This document shows positions 33,277 through 43,440 of a stretch of DNA of 64,000 bases, in pieces. The first letter of the stretch is position 1, and every line of letters begins with the position of its first letter. The position numbers were made by a program, and so were the translations under genes. Origin of the DNA: Symbiodinium natans (lineage: Eukaryota > Sar > Dinophyceae > Suessiales > Symbiodiniaceae); the NCBI GenBank assembly GCA_905221605.1, contig CAJNDS010002556.1, forward strand, positions 51,001-115,000, given 5' to 3'. The notes beneath the pieces are model-generated. The model was not told where the DNA came from. It ran no database searches and saw only the letters and a list, made by a program, of their open reading frames with translations.

Positions 33277-33895
33277 GTTGGGTTTGGGTGTAGGGTTTTG
33301 CAGAGTTTAGGGTTTAGGGTTTGCAGGGTTTGCCCGGCACCCTAAATCCTGTGTTTTTGTTTTGTGCGTTTTTTTTTTTTGAGGGGGGGGGGGGGGTGGG
33401 AGTTGGGGTTTGCGATTTGGTCTCGAGGGGTTCGAGTTTTGCGGTTTGGGGTTTGGTGATAGTGGTTTAGGTGTTTTTGTCTTTTGGGGAGCTTTCTGGG
33501 CTTACGTAGGGCTCTGGGTTTTGGTGTGTATTTTTTTTTTTTTTTTTTTTTTGGGGGGGGAGGGGGGGGGGGGGGGGGGGGGGGAGGGACTTCAGGTATT
33601 GGTTTAGGGTGTGGGTTTTGGTGTTTTGGGCTTGCGGGGTTCAGGGTTTATGGGCCGTGAAGCCATGTCATTGGCTAAATATCCGTGTTGTGGCAACCTA
33701 AGCCCAAAAACCTCATGCAATCCTAAACCCTTACAGCCTACACCCCAATCCAGCAAAAACCAACCCTAAGCCCCAAACCCTGAACCCCGACGTCCAAACG
33801 CCTAAAGCCTAAACCCCTTCCACCCCTATCCCTAAACCCTAAACCCCTTACACCCTAAACCCTAAACCCTAAACCCCTTCCACCCCTCAACTCAG

Positions 33896-33982
33896 GACTT
33901 CATGGCCAATATCCCCCTCTACGTGGAGTCGAGCCTCAAGCACCGCTTGGACCCCATCCGCTTCCATCTCAAGGCCTGGAGG
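33896..33982 (+). CDS. Internal exon
   Basis: Acceptor CCCCTCAACTCAG; twenty-nine codons in phase 0 reading DFMANIPLYVESSLKHRLDP then IRFHLKAWR; donor GTTTGG. Strong coding character; family unknown. Confidence 0.75.
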
Positions 33983-34020
33983 GTTTGGGAGGCTTTAGGG
34001 GTTGAGGGGGTTGAGGGGGT

Positions 34021-34965
34021 TGAGGGTTGAGGGTTTAGAGTTGAAGGTTTAGGGTTTAGGGCTTAGGGTTCCCTAAGCCCAGAACCGGGGCTTCCGGGCT
34101 TTCAGGATTTTTGGCTCCGGGGCTTCAGGAACTGCAGGGCTTTTGGGGTTGAAGGGCACAAGGAGTTCGAGGCCTTTGTGTTGTTTTTAGGGTTTAGGGT
34201 TTAGGGTTTAGGGTTTAGGGTTTAGGGTTTAGGAGGTTTAGGGTTTAGGGTTTAGGGTTTAGGGTTTAGGGTTTAGGGTTTAGGGTGTAGGGTGTAGGGT
34301 TTAGGGTTTAGGGTTTAGGGTTTAGGGTTTAGGGGACGTCTTTGCTCTAACATGTCGATGCTCCTCCTCATGGTCGTTGTTGCTGTCATTTCTACTACCA
34401 CTGCTATATGCTATGTTTTTTTTGTCCTACCGTTGTCAATCCCACGAACCAATTTCTATTGCCATTGCTTCTGTGGTGTGTTCTAATTGTGCTTCGACTC
34501 CCTTTTCCCAGCAAATAGCGCCGCAGGGGTTCAAGTTGTTCGGCTTTCTGGTTCTCTGGTGCTTAATCCCTAAACCCTAAACCCTAAACCCTAAACCCTA
34601 AACCCCAAACCCCAAACCCTAAACCCTAAACCCTAAGGCTTGATCCTCCAAAGCGAACCGAATTGTAAGCTAGAGGAGCATCGACATGTTAGAGCAAAGA
34701 CGTCCCCTAAACCCTAAACCCTAAACCCTAAACCCTAAACCCTAAACCCTAAACCCTAAACCCTAAACCCTAAACCCTAAACCCTAAACCCTAAAAACAA
34801 CACAGAGGCCTCGAACTCCTTGTGCCCTTCAACCCCAAAAGCCCTGCAGTTCCTGAAGCCCCGGAGCCAAAAATCCTGAAAGCCCGGAAGCCCCGGTTCT
34901 GGGCTTAGGGAACCCTAAGCCCTAAACCCTAAACCTTCAACTCTAAACCCTCAACCCTCAACCCT
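34021..34965. repeat. Large inverted duplication inside one intron
   Basis: The left arm (34021-34366) and right arm (34673-34965) are reverse complements, including the unique stretches GAACCGGGGCTTCCGGGCTT and GGACGTCTTTGCTCTAAC. They differ mainly in length of the embedded telomere-like array (about 150 against 87 bp). The 306-bp spacer is unique. The whole sits between the exons at 33896 and 35048. Confidence 0.85.
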
Positions 34966-35047
34966 CGACCCTCGACCCTCGACCCTCGACCCTCAACCCT
35001 CAACCCTAGACCCTAAACCCTAAACCCTAGCCCTTCCGAACCTTGAG

Positions 35048-35131
35048 GCGGGTCTCAGCATGCTCAACACGAAGGGCGTGGACGTTGCCACGTGGGACGG
35101 GATCTATCAGCTCCTTGCTCCGCCTTCAGGG
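35048..35131 (+). CDS. Internal exon
   Basis: Acceptor TTCCGAACCTTGAG; phase 0 reads AGLSMLNTKGVDVATWDGIY then QLLAPPSG; donor GTTTAG from the telomere unit. Convincing coding sequence, in frame with the exons on both sides. Confidence 0.75.
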
Positions 35132-35583
35132 GTTTAGGGTTTAGGGTTTAGGTTTTAGGGTTTAGGGTTTAGGGTTTAGGTTTAGGGTTTAGGGTTTAGG
35201 GTTCTATAGCTTCTCCTTCCAAAAGTTATGCTTTCTTTTTTCGCTGTACGCACCCAAGGGAATATGAGCTACATTGTTTTTCTTCCGGCCCTGAGGGCCG
35301 TTTCGTCTGTTTTGGAGTTCTGGCTTTGGATTTAAAGTCTGAGCTTGGAGTCTTACTTGCTGAGTGAGTACACTTTACACTTCTTTTACCCGGTATCCAT
35401 AACCCCCTATAGAACTGAAAGTGTACACTTTTTTGGGGGCTTATGAACTCAGCAACTACCCTTAACCGTAAACCCTAAACCCTAAACCCTAAACCCTAAA
35501 CCCTAAACCCTAAACCCTAAAGGAGTCTAGGACTTTGGACTGAGAGCTTGGGGTGCCAAGCCTCGGGTTTAGCCCCCCTGCAG

Positions 35584-35619
35584 GCTTTGACTGACCTTTG
35601 GGCGGGCCTTTGGCTACGG
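35584..35619 (+). CDS. Short internal exon
   Basis: Acceptor TTTAGCCCCCCTGCAG and donor GTATGG; reads ALTDLWAGLWLR, phase 0 both ends. Confidence 0.65.
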
Positions 35620-35992
35620 GTATGGGTTTGGGGTTTAGGGTTTAGGGTTTAGAGTTTAGGGTTTAGGGTTTAGGGTTTAGGGTTTAGGGTTTAGGGTCCC
35701 TCTTTACTCAGGTTTATGGTCTTCCGGGACAAGAACCTAGGTGCCTTGCATCCCCTGTTTGACGTTTAGGGGCTTCTAAAGGCCACTTAATCTCCGAGTC
35801 CCTTTCCAAGAAGAGCCAAACAGGGAACCCTGGACCCTAAACCCCAAAACCCAAAACCCTAAACCCTAAACCCTAAACCCTAAACCCTAAACCCTATGGG
35901 GTGGTGTAGGGTTTGGGGTTTGGGGTTTTGGGGGCTTCAGTCTCGGGCGTCGTGGACCAAGGATTCGGAACTACACCACGCCCTTCCTCCAG

Positions 35993-36028
35993 AATTTTTT
36001 CGGCGACACCAAGCTGCTGGGGCTTCGA
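35993..36028 (+). CDS. Short internal exon
   Basis: Strong acceptor CACGCCCTTCCTCCAG; reads NFFGDTKLLGLR in phase 0 to a GC donor (GCTTGA). Confidence 0.65.
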
Positions 36029-36204
36029 GCTTGAGAGGGTATTACGGCTTTCGGGCTTCAGAGTTAGGCCACAAACCCCAAATTCCTGAATCCCAAAGAT
36101 CCCTAAAGCCCTAAAACCCTAAAAACCCTAACAGCCCTTAAAGCCCTAAAGCCCTACAGCCCCAAAACCCCCAAAATTCCTGCAAAGCCCTGAACAAGTT
36201 GAAG

Positions 36205-36261
36205 TTTGAGCGCTCGCATTGCTTGCATCTTCTCGGCTTTGAAAGCTCCAGCACCAGCGAC
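36205..36261 (+). CDS. Internal exon
   Basis: Acceptor TGAACAAGTTGAAG; reads FERSHCLHLLGFESSSTSD in phase 0; GC donor (GCAGGG). Confidence 0.6.
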
Positions 36262-36644
36262 GCAGGGTTTTTGAGATTCAACGCCAAACCCTAGACCCTA
36301 AACAGCCCTAAACCCCAAAGCCCTAAGCCCTCAATAGTCCTAAACCCCCAACCCCAAACCCTATATAGCCCTAAACCCAAAACCCCAAAACCCCAAACCC
36401 TAAATAGCCCTAAACCCTAAACCCTAAATCCCAAACCCTGCATAGGGCTTCGAGATACCCAACAGAAGCCGAGAAGTCCTGGGATTCCCAAGAAACCGTG
36501 GGGGGATTTAGGGGGGGGGAGGGGGGAGGGGGTTTAGGGGAGGGGCTTTGGGGGGGGTGTTTCTAGGGGGGGTTTAGGGGGGTTGAAGGGGGGTTTAGGG
36601 GGTTCAGGTTCATAGGGGTATGTACCCAGAAGAAAGACCTACAG

Positions 36645-36744
36645 TCTATGGGCGTGAGGTGCTGCTATGGTGTGGCAGTGAACATGGGCTTCGACAAAGC
36701 CGATGTCGAGCCATATGGTGCCCCGGTACTGCATCGAAACATGG
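36645..36744 (+). CDS. Internal exon
   Basis: Acceptor AAAGACCTACAG; phase 0 reads SMGVRCCYGVAVNMGFDKAD then VEPYGAPVLHRNM with one base over; GC donor (GCTTAGG). The leftover base matches the two leading bases of the next exon. Confidence 0.75.
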
Positions 36745-37739
36745 GCTTAGGGGGTTTAGGGTTTAGGGTTTAGGGTTTAGGGTTTAGGGTTTAGGGTTTA
36801 GGGTTTAGGGCTTAGTTAGGGCTTTGGGTTTAGGGCTCTGGGCTTTGGGCTTTGGGGCTTGGGGCTTGGGGGTTAGGAAGCCTAAATTCTAAGCCCTGGG
36901 GGGTTAGGGGTTTAGGGCTTGGGGCTTCGAAACAGAGGCCCAAAGCCCAAACTAATCGCTTCCCCCCCAATACTAACCCCACCCCAAAGCTAGGATGCCC
37001 AGCAGTACCCTTATTCCCTTTTTGGGGGGTTTAGGTTCCCTTATAAACCCCTTTAAGCAAAAAAGGGCACCCTTTTTAAGCCTAGGTTACTGGGCAGCCT
37101 AGAAAGCTATTTGAGATGGGGGGGGGGGGGGGGGGGGGGGGGGTGAGGGCCTCCGCCATTGAGTTGAGCCATTAGGGTTTTCAATTAGGGTTTAGGGCCT
37201 AAGGCTCAGAGGATTTTCAGGGTTTAGGGCTCAGAGAGTTTAGCTGTCAAGGGTGCGGTTGGTCGCAGTCATTACCACATCTCTCTCGTTTTCGGCTTTG
37301 GGGTTTAGGCTTCGGATTTCAGGTTTTAGGGTTTCGGTCCGCCCTAACTGAAAATATTTTCCGGCCGAGGCGAAGTTTAGAATTGGGGGGGGGGGGGGGT
37401 AAGTATTAGGGGGAAGGGATTGCCCTGTTGACCCCAGAGGCCCTACACTCCCAAACCTTCTGTTCCTTTGAAGCTCAATAAACCCGAGACTCTGAAATCC
37501 GGACCAAGAGAGACTCACAGCTTGAATCGTCCTGAGGCTTAGGGGTTGAGAGTTTGGGGCTTTGGGGTTTCGAGATCAGGTTGAACGAAACTCCAGTCTT
37601 CCCGGTAGGACCCACACCTACTAGGCTTTGGGGCCTAAACCCTAAACCCTAAACCCTAAACCCTAAACCCTAAGCCCTAAGCCCTAAGCCCTAAGCCCTA
37701 AGCCCTAAACCCTAAGCCCTGAACAAGTCAAACCTCAAG

Positions 37740-37834
37740 GTGGGTGGCAGGGATTCCTGGACGCCCACGTGGGCAACTGGGGCGACGATCGCATGGTGAG
37801 CGACGTGGTGCTGATGGATGCTGTGGCAGCCAAC
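37740..37834 (+). CDS. Internal exon
   Basis: Acceptor CAAACCTCAAG; two leading bases then GWQGFLDAHVGNWGDDRMVS and DVVLMDAVAAN; donor GTCTGT. A later acceptor (37750) is also possible, but the phase favours this one. Confidence 0.75.
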
Positions 37835-38002
37835 GTCTGTTTTTGTTTTGTTTTTTTAAGTTTTCTGTGGCAGCCAAGTCTGCTTTGGGGTTTTGGTTGT
37901 CGTTGGGTTTGTTGAGCTTGTTTTTTGATTTTGCTTTTTTGTTTTGTTGGCGGGTTTTCTTGAGGGTTGAGGGTTCAGGGTTCAGGGTTCAGGGTTCAGG
38001 GT

Positions 38003-38040
<38 letters not shown>

Positions 38041-38361
38041 AATATCAAATTCAGAGCCTGTGGCTTACCCAGAGCAACCCTGTACCGTAACAAAAGGGTG
38101 CACATGCCTCAGAATGCCTCGCTGGTGCAAGCGATTTCTCGGTGGAGGGTTGGCAGTTTAAAGGGTGCTCCTGGTGTGACTGCTCCAAGCGGTTTGGGGT
38201 TTAGGGTTTGGGGTTAGGGTTTGGTTTAGGGTTTCAAAGACTCGTAGCCCTAAACCCCTAAGAGATCGCCTCAATGTAGTCCTGATATGGCCCTGATATT
38301 CCCTTCGAGGATCCTTCAAAATGGGATCCCCAAAACCAAAGGCTACAACCTTAGGGCCATA

Positions 38362-38481
38362 CTTGGAGGTTCATGGTACTGATACACCTACTATAACTGT
38401 ACTTGTAACCCCCACTGATAAGCCCCTTAAGTGCCCGAATATGGTTATAAGCACAGTTTTTTAGTACCACGAACTTCCAAG
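38362..38481. mobile_element. Short inverted-repeat element, family 1
   Basis: 120 bp from CTTGGAGGTTCATGGTACT to AGTACCACGAACTTCCAAG. Confidence 0.7.
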
Positions 38482-38670
38482 AAGAGGTCCAATAGCTAGG
38501 GTCCCGTGGTTCTTTACATCAACTTGGTGGCTGACCAAAGCCCAAAACACTCAGCCCTAAACCCTAAAACGGCAAACCTAAGCTCTAAAACCCCTAAACC
38601 CCTAAACCCCTAAACCGCTAAACCCTAAACCCTACACCCCCTGAACAAACAAAAGTAAGCAGCAACCCAG

Positions 38671-38722
38671 GACAAGGACGCGGACGGCAATCCGACAGTC
38701 GTAGGACAGGGCGGAGCTCTGG
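38671..38722 (+). CDS. Internal exon, DxDxDG motif
   Basis: Acceptor GCAGCAACCCAG; phase 0 reads DKDADGNPTVVGQGGAL with one base over. DKDADGN resembles the start of a calcium-binding loop (EF-hand or related); on one exon this is only suggestive. Confidence 0.6.
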
Positions 38723-39027
38723 GTTGTTCCTTGAGAAGCCCTGAAAGCCCTAAACCCTATTTAGGGTTCAGGGTTGAAGGTTGAGGTTTCGACTTCGGGG
38801 GTGAAGGGTTCGGGGTCCAGGATTAAGCCCTCAAACCCACAGCCCTAAACCCCGCAAACCCTATGCAAACCAACAACTCTCAACCCCAAAAACCTTAAAC
38901 CCTAAACCCTAAACCCTAAACCCCAAAAGGTAGGGCCTGGCAGGGCCAGTCAGCCAATGTAGGGTTTCTGTGCCGAAGGGAGTCTCAAATGTAGGAGGCT
39001 GCAAAGGTCTGAAGCTCTCCCCCGTTT

Positions 39028-39150
39028 GGGGTTTGTGGTCTTTGTAGTGCTTTACTGTAACTTTAGATCCTTAGCTTTTTTGGGTTTTTTTGGGTTTCTT
39101 AATATGGCAGCTAAAAATTTTTAGCTACCCTTCTGAGTGCAGCCAAGTGG
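39028..39150. mobile_element. Introner-like element, family 8
   Basis: Shares GTGCTTTACTG near the left end and TTTAGCTACCCTTCTGAGTGCAGCCAAG at the right end with the intron at 42228-42320. Here it lies inside a larger intron. Confidence 0.6.
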
Positions 39151-39402
39151 TTTAGGGGTTAGGGTTTACTGTTTTTGGTTTAGGGTTTAGGGTTTTGCGT
39201 TTTAGGGTTAAGGGGTTTTCAGGGGGTGGGTGGGCGGGGGAGGGGGCGGGCTTTAGGGTTTGGGGTGTATGGTTAAAGCGACGACTTGAGAGCTGCACGG
39301 CTGGGGCTCCTACTTTTGGGGGTCTCGAAACCAAAAAAAACCCAGGGCGCTGGGAATGGAAACAGAGTTTGAGAGTTCGAGAATGACCCTAAACCCTAAA
39401 CC

Positions 39403-39455
<53 letters not shown>

Positions 39456-39505
39456 ACCCTAAACCCTAAACCCTAAACCCTAAACCCTAAACCCTACGCT
39501 GCTAG

Positions 39506-39588
39506 GAGTGGAGACAGAGTTTGAGAATGGCTCCTCCACAAACTCCTTCATCGCACGGCCGCTGGATCCCGTGTCGCGGCCCGGCTGC
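39506..39588 (+). CDS. Internal exon
   Basis: Acceptor ACGCTGCTAG; two leading bases then VETEFENGSSTNSFIARPLD and PVSRPGC; GC donor (GCCTTTTC). The first 30 bases are duplicated in diverged form at 39346-39386. Confidence 0.7.
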
Positions 39589-39797
39589 GCCTTTTCGGGG
39601 GGACTCCAACTCTCTAATTTAGGGTTTAGGGTTTAGGGTTTAGGGTTTAGGGTTTAGGGTTTGGGGTATGGGGTATGGGGTATCGGGTTTAGGGTTTGGG
39701 GTTTGGGGTTTGGGGTTTGGGGTTTGGTGTTCCTTGCCTCAGAACCCTACTTTTTACCATCCATGAGGGCTTAGGGCTCACAGCTTGGTGCCCCCAG

Positions 39798-39837
39798 GTG
39801 CGCCCTGAGCTTGAGTTCGAGATTCGTTCAGAAGCAA
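39798..39837 (+). CDS. Short internal exon
   Basis: Acceptor TTGGTGCCCCCAG and donor GTGTAA; reads VRPELEFEIRSEA with one base over. Confidence 0.65.
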
Positions 39838-40014
39838 GTGTAAATTCTCAGCCCCTAAACCCAGAAAACCCTTAGAACCCTTAAACCCCAAACCTTAAAC
39901 CCCAAACCCTAAACCCTGAACCCCAAACCCCGAACCCTTAAACTCCAAACCCTTAAACCCTTAAACCCTTAAACCCCAAACCCTAAACCCCAAACCCTAA
40001 ACCCTAAACCGAAG

Positions 40015-40090
40015 CAAGGTACCTGCCCAGCGTCAGCAAGAGCGAAGGCCGGGCCCTGGCCTGGGGTCTCATGAAAAGCATGATCTCTCG
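40015..40090 (+). CDS. Internal exon
   Basis: Acceptor AAACCGAAG; two leading bases then RYLPSVSKSEGRALAWGLMK and SMIS; donor GTAGGG starting the long TTTAGGG array. Last exon of the in-frame chain from 30033. Confidence 0.7.
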
Positions 40091-40092
40091 GT

Positions 40093-40392
40093 AGGGTTTA
40101 GGGTTTAGGGTTTAGGGTTTAGGGTTTAGGGTTTAGGGTTTAGGGTTTAGGGTTTAGGGTTTAGGGTTTAGGGTTTAGGGTTTAGTTTTTAGGGTTTAGG
40201 GTTTAGGGTTTAGGGTTTAGGGTTTAGGGTTTAGGGTTTAGGGTTTAGGGTTTAGGGTTTAGGGTTTAGGGTTTAGGGTTTAGGGTTTAGGGTTTAGGGT
40301 TTAGGGTTTAGGGTTTAGTTGTTCAGGGTTCAGGGTTCAGGGTTTAGGGTTTAGGGTTTAGGGTTCAGGGTTTAGGGTTTAGGGTTTAGGGC
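40093..40392. repeat. Longest (TTTAGGG)n array in the window
   Basis: About forty units with a few TTTAGTT and TTCAGGG variants, directly at the 5' end of an intron. The stretch 40393-41048 has AT-rich unique sequence, a partial family 2 element near 40675-40735 and no confident exon. Confidence 0.95.
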
Positions 40393-41048
40393 CCTTAAAG
40401 GTATACAACCCAAGGGCCCATACTTCAGAACCCTTGGACAGAAGACAGGGGAACATATTCAGGGACCATATAGCTACCCTTAGATGCATTTGCGTTTAGG
40501 GCTTAATTTGGTTGGAGGGTTTGCCATGCTAGCTTTTGCAAGAGTATTGCCCCGAAAAGTTTGGGGGCAATGTTCTTTGCAAACGAACCTGCTGCACAGT
40601 TCAACACACACGTTATTCTGGATCTACTAAACTCATATGGCAAGATTGTTGAGTGTCATGTTTAGACGTTGGGATTATAGCACCCGTATTTTATAATCCC
40701 CATTAAGGACGGTTAGTATATGGGGGGGGGATCCCAATTTAGATGTGAAGTAGGGTTTATATTTATGTTTTTTGGTGAGTGTTTATAAGGTTCCTTTTTA
40801 ATATTGGTGACTGTTTATGTGGGGTGTCCTTTTGGGGGTACAAGAAATATATACCGTACTTCATGTGTACATAATCTGCCTCTGCAGTGTTTTTTGCTAA
40901 GGGAGGCTGGTATTCCGGTATTCGAGGAAGAGTTTTGACACGACCTGACTTCGGGGGTTGCTAGGCCCTCCGGTCCCCTCACTTTAGGGATTTAGGGACC
41001 TCAAAACGCTGAGATGAGGGTTTCGTACAGCCCGCCACCCCTGACGAG

Positions 41049-41101
41049 GCATCAATTTTGGCCCAGCGCGCATGGCCTGGCTTGACATCACCTGGAAGAC
41101 G
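41049..41101 (+). CDS. Internal exon
   Basis: Acceptor CACCCCTGACGAG; two leading bases then INFGPARMAWLDITWKT; donor GTGCGG. Convincing coding sequence. Confidence 0.6.
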
Positions 41102-41165
41102 GTGCGGAATGGGAGCGGGGGGGGGGGGAAGAACTTCTGAGAGTTTAGGGCTTGGGATTGAAATT

Positions 41166-41249
41166 ATTCCTCCTTATACCAATCCTGAATAGGGATTGTA
41201 GCACGCCCTCTTCTAATCCCTATTACGGACTGTTAGCATAAGGGGGAAC
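41166..41249. mobile_element. Short inverted-repeat element, family 2
   Basis: Starts ATTCCTCCTTATACCAATCC and ends ACTGTTAGCATAAGGGGGAA with internal AGGGATT/AATCCC complementarity. Confidence 0.7.
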
Positions 41250-42166
41250 ATCCCAGGCTTAGGATTTCATATTGCATCGTTTCGCGACACTTCGCTGTTC
41301 TGTGTGAGGGACCTGAGGGCCATTTTGCTTTGTTTTGGTGTGGGGCAGGCGTCTCGCTGCTTCAGGCTTCAAGAGGGGGATTCAGGTGATGCTTGAACCC
41401 TAAACCCTAAACCCTAAACCCTAAACATGTTGCCGGAGGCTGAGATTGTCATTGGTAGGCTTTCGGCTGACTATATCCCCCTTGGGAATATAAAAGCCCA
41501 AGAGGATGTTAAACATATTTTGTTTATTAAGGTTCTAAGGGGAGTATAGCTGAGGGCTTAACGCTTAGGCACGAGGCTGAGGGCTCGCGTGTTGATGTTT
41601 CAAGGCTTTCAGGCTTGTGGCTTGGGGAGAGTGGACTTGAGGGGGGGTTAGGGTTTAGGGTTTAGGGTCTAGGGTTTAGGGTCTAGGGTTTAAGGTTTAG
41701 GGTTTAGGGTTGTGGTATGTTGAAGTTTGTTGGGGATGCCCTATCTTCGCAAATGCCCATATCTTTGGAACGAGCAGGTGGCCTTATTTTGGCCGTTACG
41801 AACTCCGGGAGCCGCAAAGGAACATCAAAACTTGCAGATCACCAGAGACAGAATCCAGGAAAGCGCATGCTGTTACCCTAAACCCTGTAAAACCCCATAA
41901 ACCCTAGAAACCCTGTAAACCCTATAAACCCTGTGAACCCCTCAAAAACCCTTTAAAGCCTAAAAAAACACAAACCCTACAAACCCTATAAAACCCTGTA
42001 GACCCTATAAACCCTAAAAACACCCAGAAAACCTTAAAACAACCCTTAAACCCTAATTTAAAAAAAATCTGCAAACCCTGTAAGCCCTACAAACAATAAA
42101 CCCTAAACCCTAAACCCTAAACCCTAAACCCTAAACCCCTAAACCCTAAACCCTTTACCGAACAAG

Positions 42167-42227
42167 GTGCACTGGAACGACCTGAAGCCCTTCGAGTTCA
42201 GCTTCACGCCCATCATCATGTGGCTTT
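42167..42227 (+). CDS. Internal exon
   Basis: Acceptor TTTACCGAACAAG; phase 0 reads VHWNDLKPFEFSFTPIIMWL with one base over, then donor GTGGTG, which is also the start of an introner-like element. Confidence 0.75.
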
Positions 42228-42320
42228 GTGGTGCTTTACTGTCTAGGGTTTAGGGTTTAGGGTTTAGGGTTTAGGGTTTAGGGTTAGTTTGTAGCTACCC
42301 TCCTAAGTGCCTAAGTGCAG
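42228..42320 (+). mobile_element. Introner-like element forming a whole intron
   Basis: The 93-bp interval between two coding islands begins GTGGTGCTTTACTG and ends TAGCTACCCTCCTAAGTGCC...GTGCAG. Both ends match the element at 39028-39150, while its middle is six TTTAGGG units. Splicing it out joins the exons at 42167 and 42321 in frame. Confidence 0.65.
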
Positions 42321-42376
42321 CCAAGGTGGGACATTACGAAGCCGAACTGCCTGAAGACTCACGGAAGCTTGGCTTG
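42321..42376 (+). CDS. Internal exon
   Basis: Two leading bases then KVGHYEAELPEDSRKLGL; donor GTGGGT; phase 0 out. Another frame (PRWDITKPNCLKTHGSLA) is open, but the phase favours the first. Confidence 0.65.
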
Positions 42377-42675
42377 GTGGGTTTAGGGTTTAGGGTTTAG
42401 GGTTTAGGGTTTAGGGTTTAGGGTTTAGGGTTTAGGGTTTAGGGTTTAGGGTTTAGGGTTTAGGGTATAGGGGCCTTGGGGGGTTGAGGGCTGAGAGCCT
42501 CCTAAGCCCGAAGCCCTAAAACCCATAAGCCCTCAAACCCATCCACTTTAAGCCCTTAACCCTTAAGCCCTTAAAACCCTTAAAACCCTTAAACCCCTTA
42601 AAGCCCTTAAAACCCTTAAAACCCTTAAAAACCTTAAAACCCTCAAGCCCCTAACCCAGAACCCTACGGAGCAAG

Positions 42676-42714
42676 GCCTTGGCTAGCTTCAGCTCGGGAG
42701 ATGGGCGTGGTTTG
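42676..42714 (+). CDS. Short internal exon
   Basis: Acceptor TACGGAGCAAG; reads ALASFSSGDGRGL in phase 0; donor GTCCTA. Confidence 0.55.
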
Positions 42715-42801
42715 GTCCTAGCGTTGCTTGGGCTTGTTTTTCTTCACACGTTGGCTTAGGGTTTGGGGTTTGGGGTTTGGGGTTTGGATGTTGGTGAAGA
42801 G

Positions 42802-42956
42802 CTACGATGGAAGTTGTGGTTTTGAGCGCTCAAGGCATCGTCCCCCTCTACGAGAACACGCGCGTGCCTTCGGACGAGGAGTATGAGCAGTTCCTTGCGG
42901 GCAACCCTCCATGGCGGCTTGGCGGCAGTTGGGCTCAAATCTTCCTTCAGGGCTAG
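42802..42956 (+). CDS. Exon, possibly terminal
   Basis: Acceptor GGTGAAGAG; two leading bases then TMEVVVLSAQGIVPLYENTR, VPSDEEYEQFLAGNPPWRLG and GSWAQIFLQG, with a TAG at 42954-42956. It could be the 3' end of the gene, or a GC donor (GCTAGT at 42952) could splice onward across the retroelement to 61285. Function unknown. Confidence 0.6.
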
Positions 42957-43350
42957 TACCCTGAAACACAAGTGGGGGGGGGGGGGGGGGGGGGGGGGGG
43001 CGGGGTTCCGAAATTAGAGGTATGAGGGTTCCTTGTCATAAGGGAATCCTACTATTTGGGGGGACTATATTAGGGGTCCCTTATTTTTTGTCCTACAAGA
43101 GACCCGAAGATCTACCTGCAACCATTTCTAGTGTGCGTGTGTGTGTGTGTGTGCATGTATGCAGATATACACTGCTCAAACTTGCCCGTGTTTTGTGTTG
43201 TCCAAACCTGAAACTGTTCTCTTATCGAACACTAGCCTCTTTCCACGTTTTACGGTTCAGGTTTTAACTAGTGCAAGTGTCAGGGTTCCACGGTTTGATG
43301 GGCTTACGGCTTGCGGTTCAAAATGTTGAAATTCAGACACAGATTGGGAC

Positions 43351-43440
43351 GTTCTCCCTTATACTAGCAGTCCTTGATAGGGATTCTCGTGCCCCCCCCA
43401 ATCATAATCCCTATTAAGGACTGTTAGTAAAAGGAGGAAC
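43351..43440. mobile_element. Short inverted-repeat element, family 2
   Basis: 90 bp from GTTCTCCCTTATACTAGCAG to CTGTTAGTAAAAGGAGGAAC, good inverted ends; AGTCCTTGATAGGGATT pairs with AATCCCTATTAAGGACT. Confidence 0.8.
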
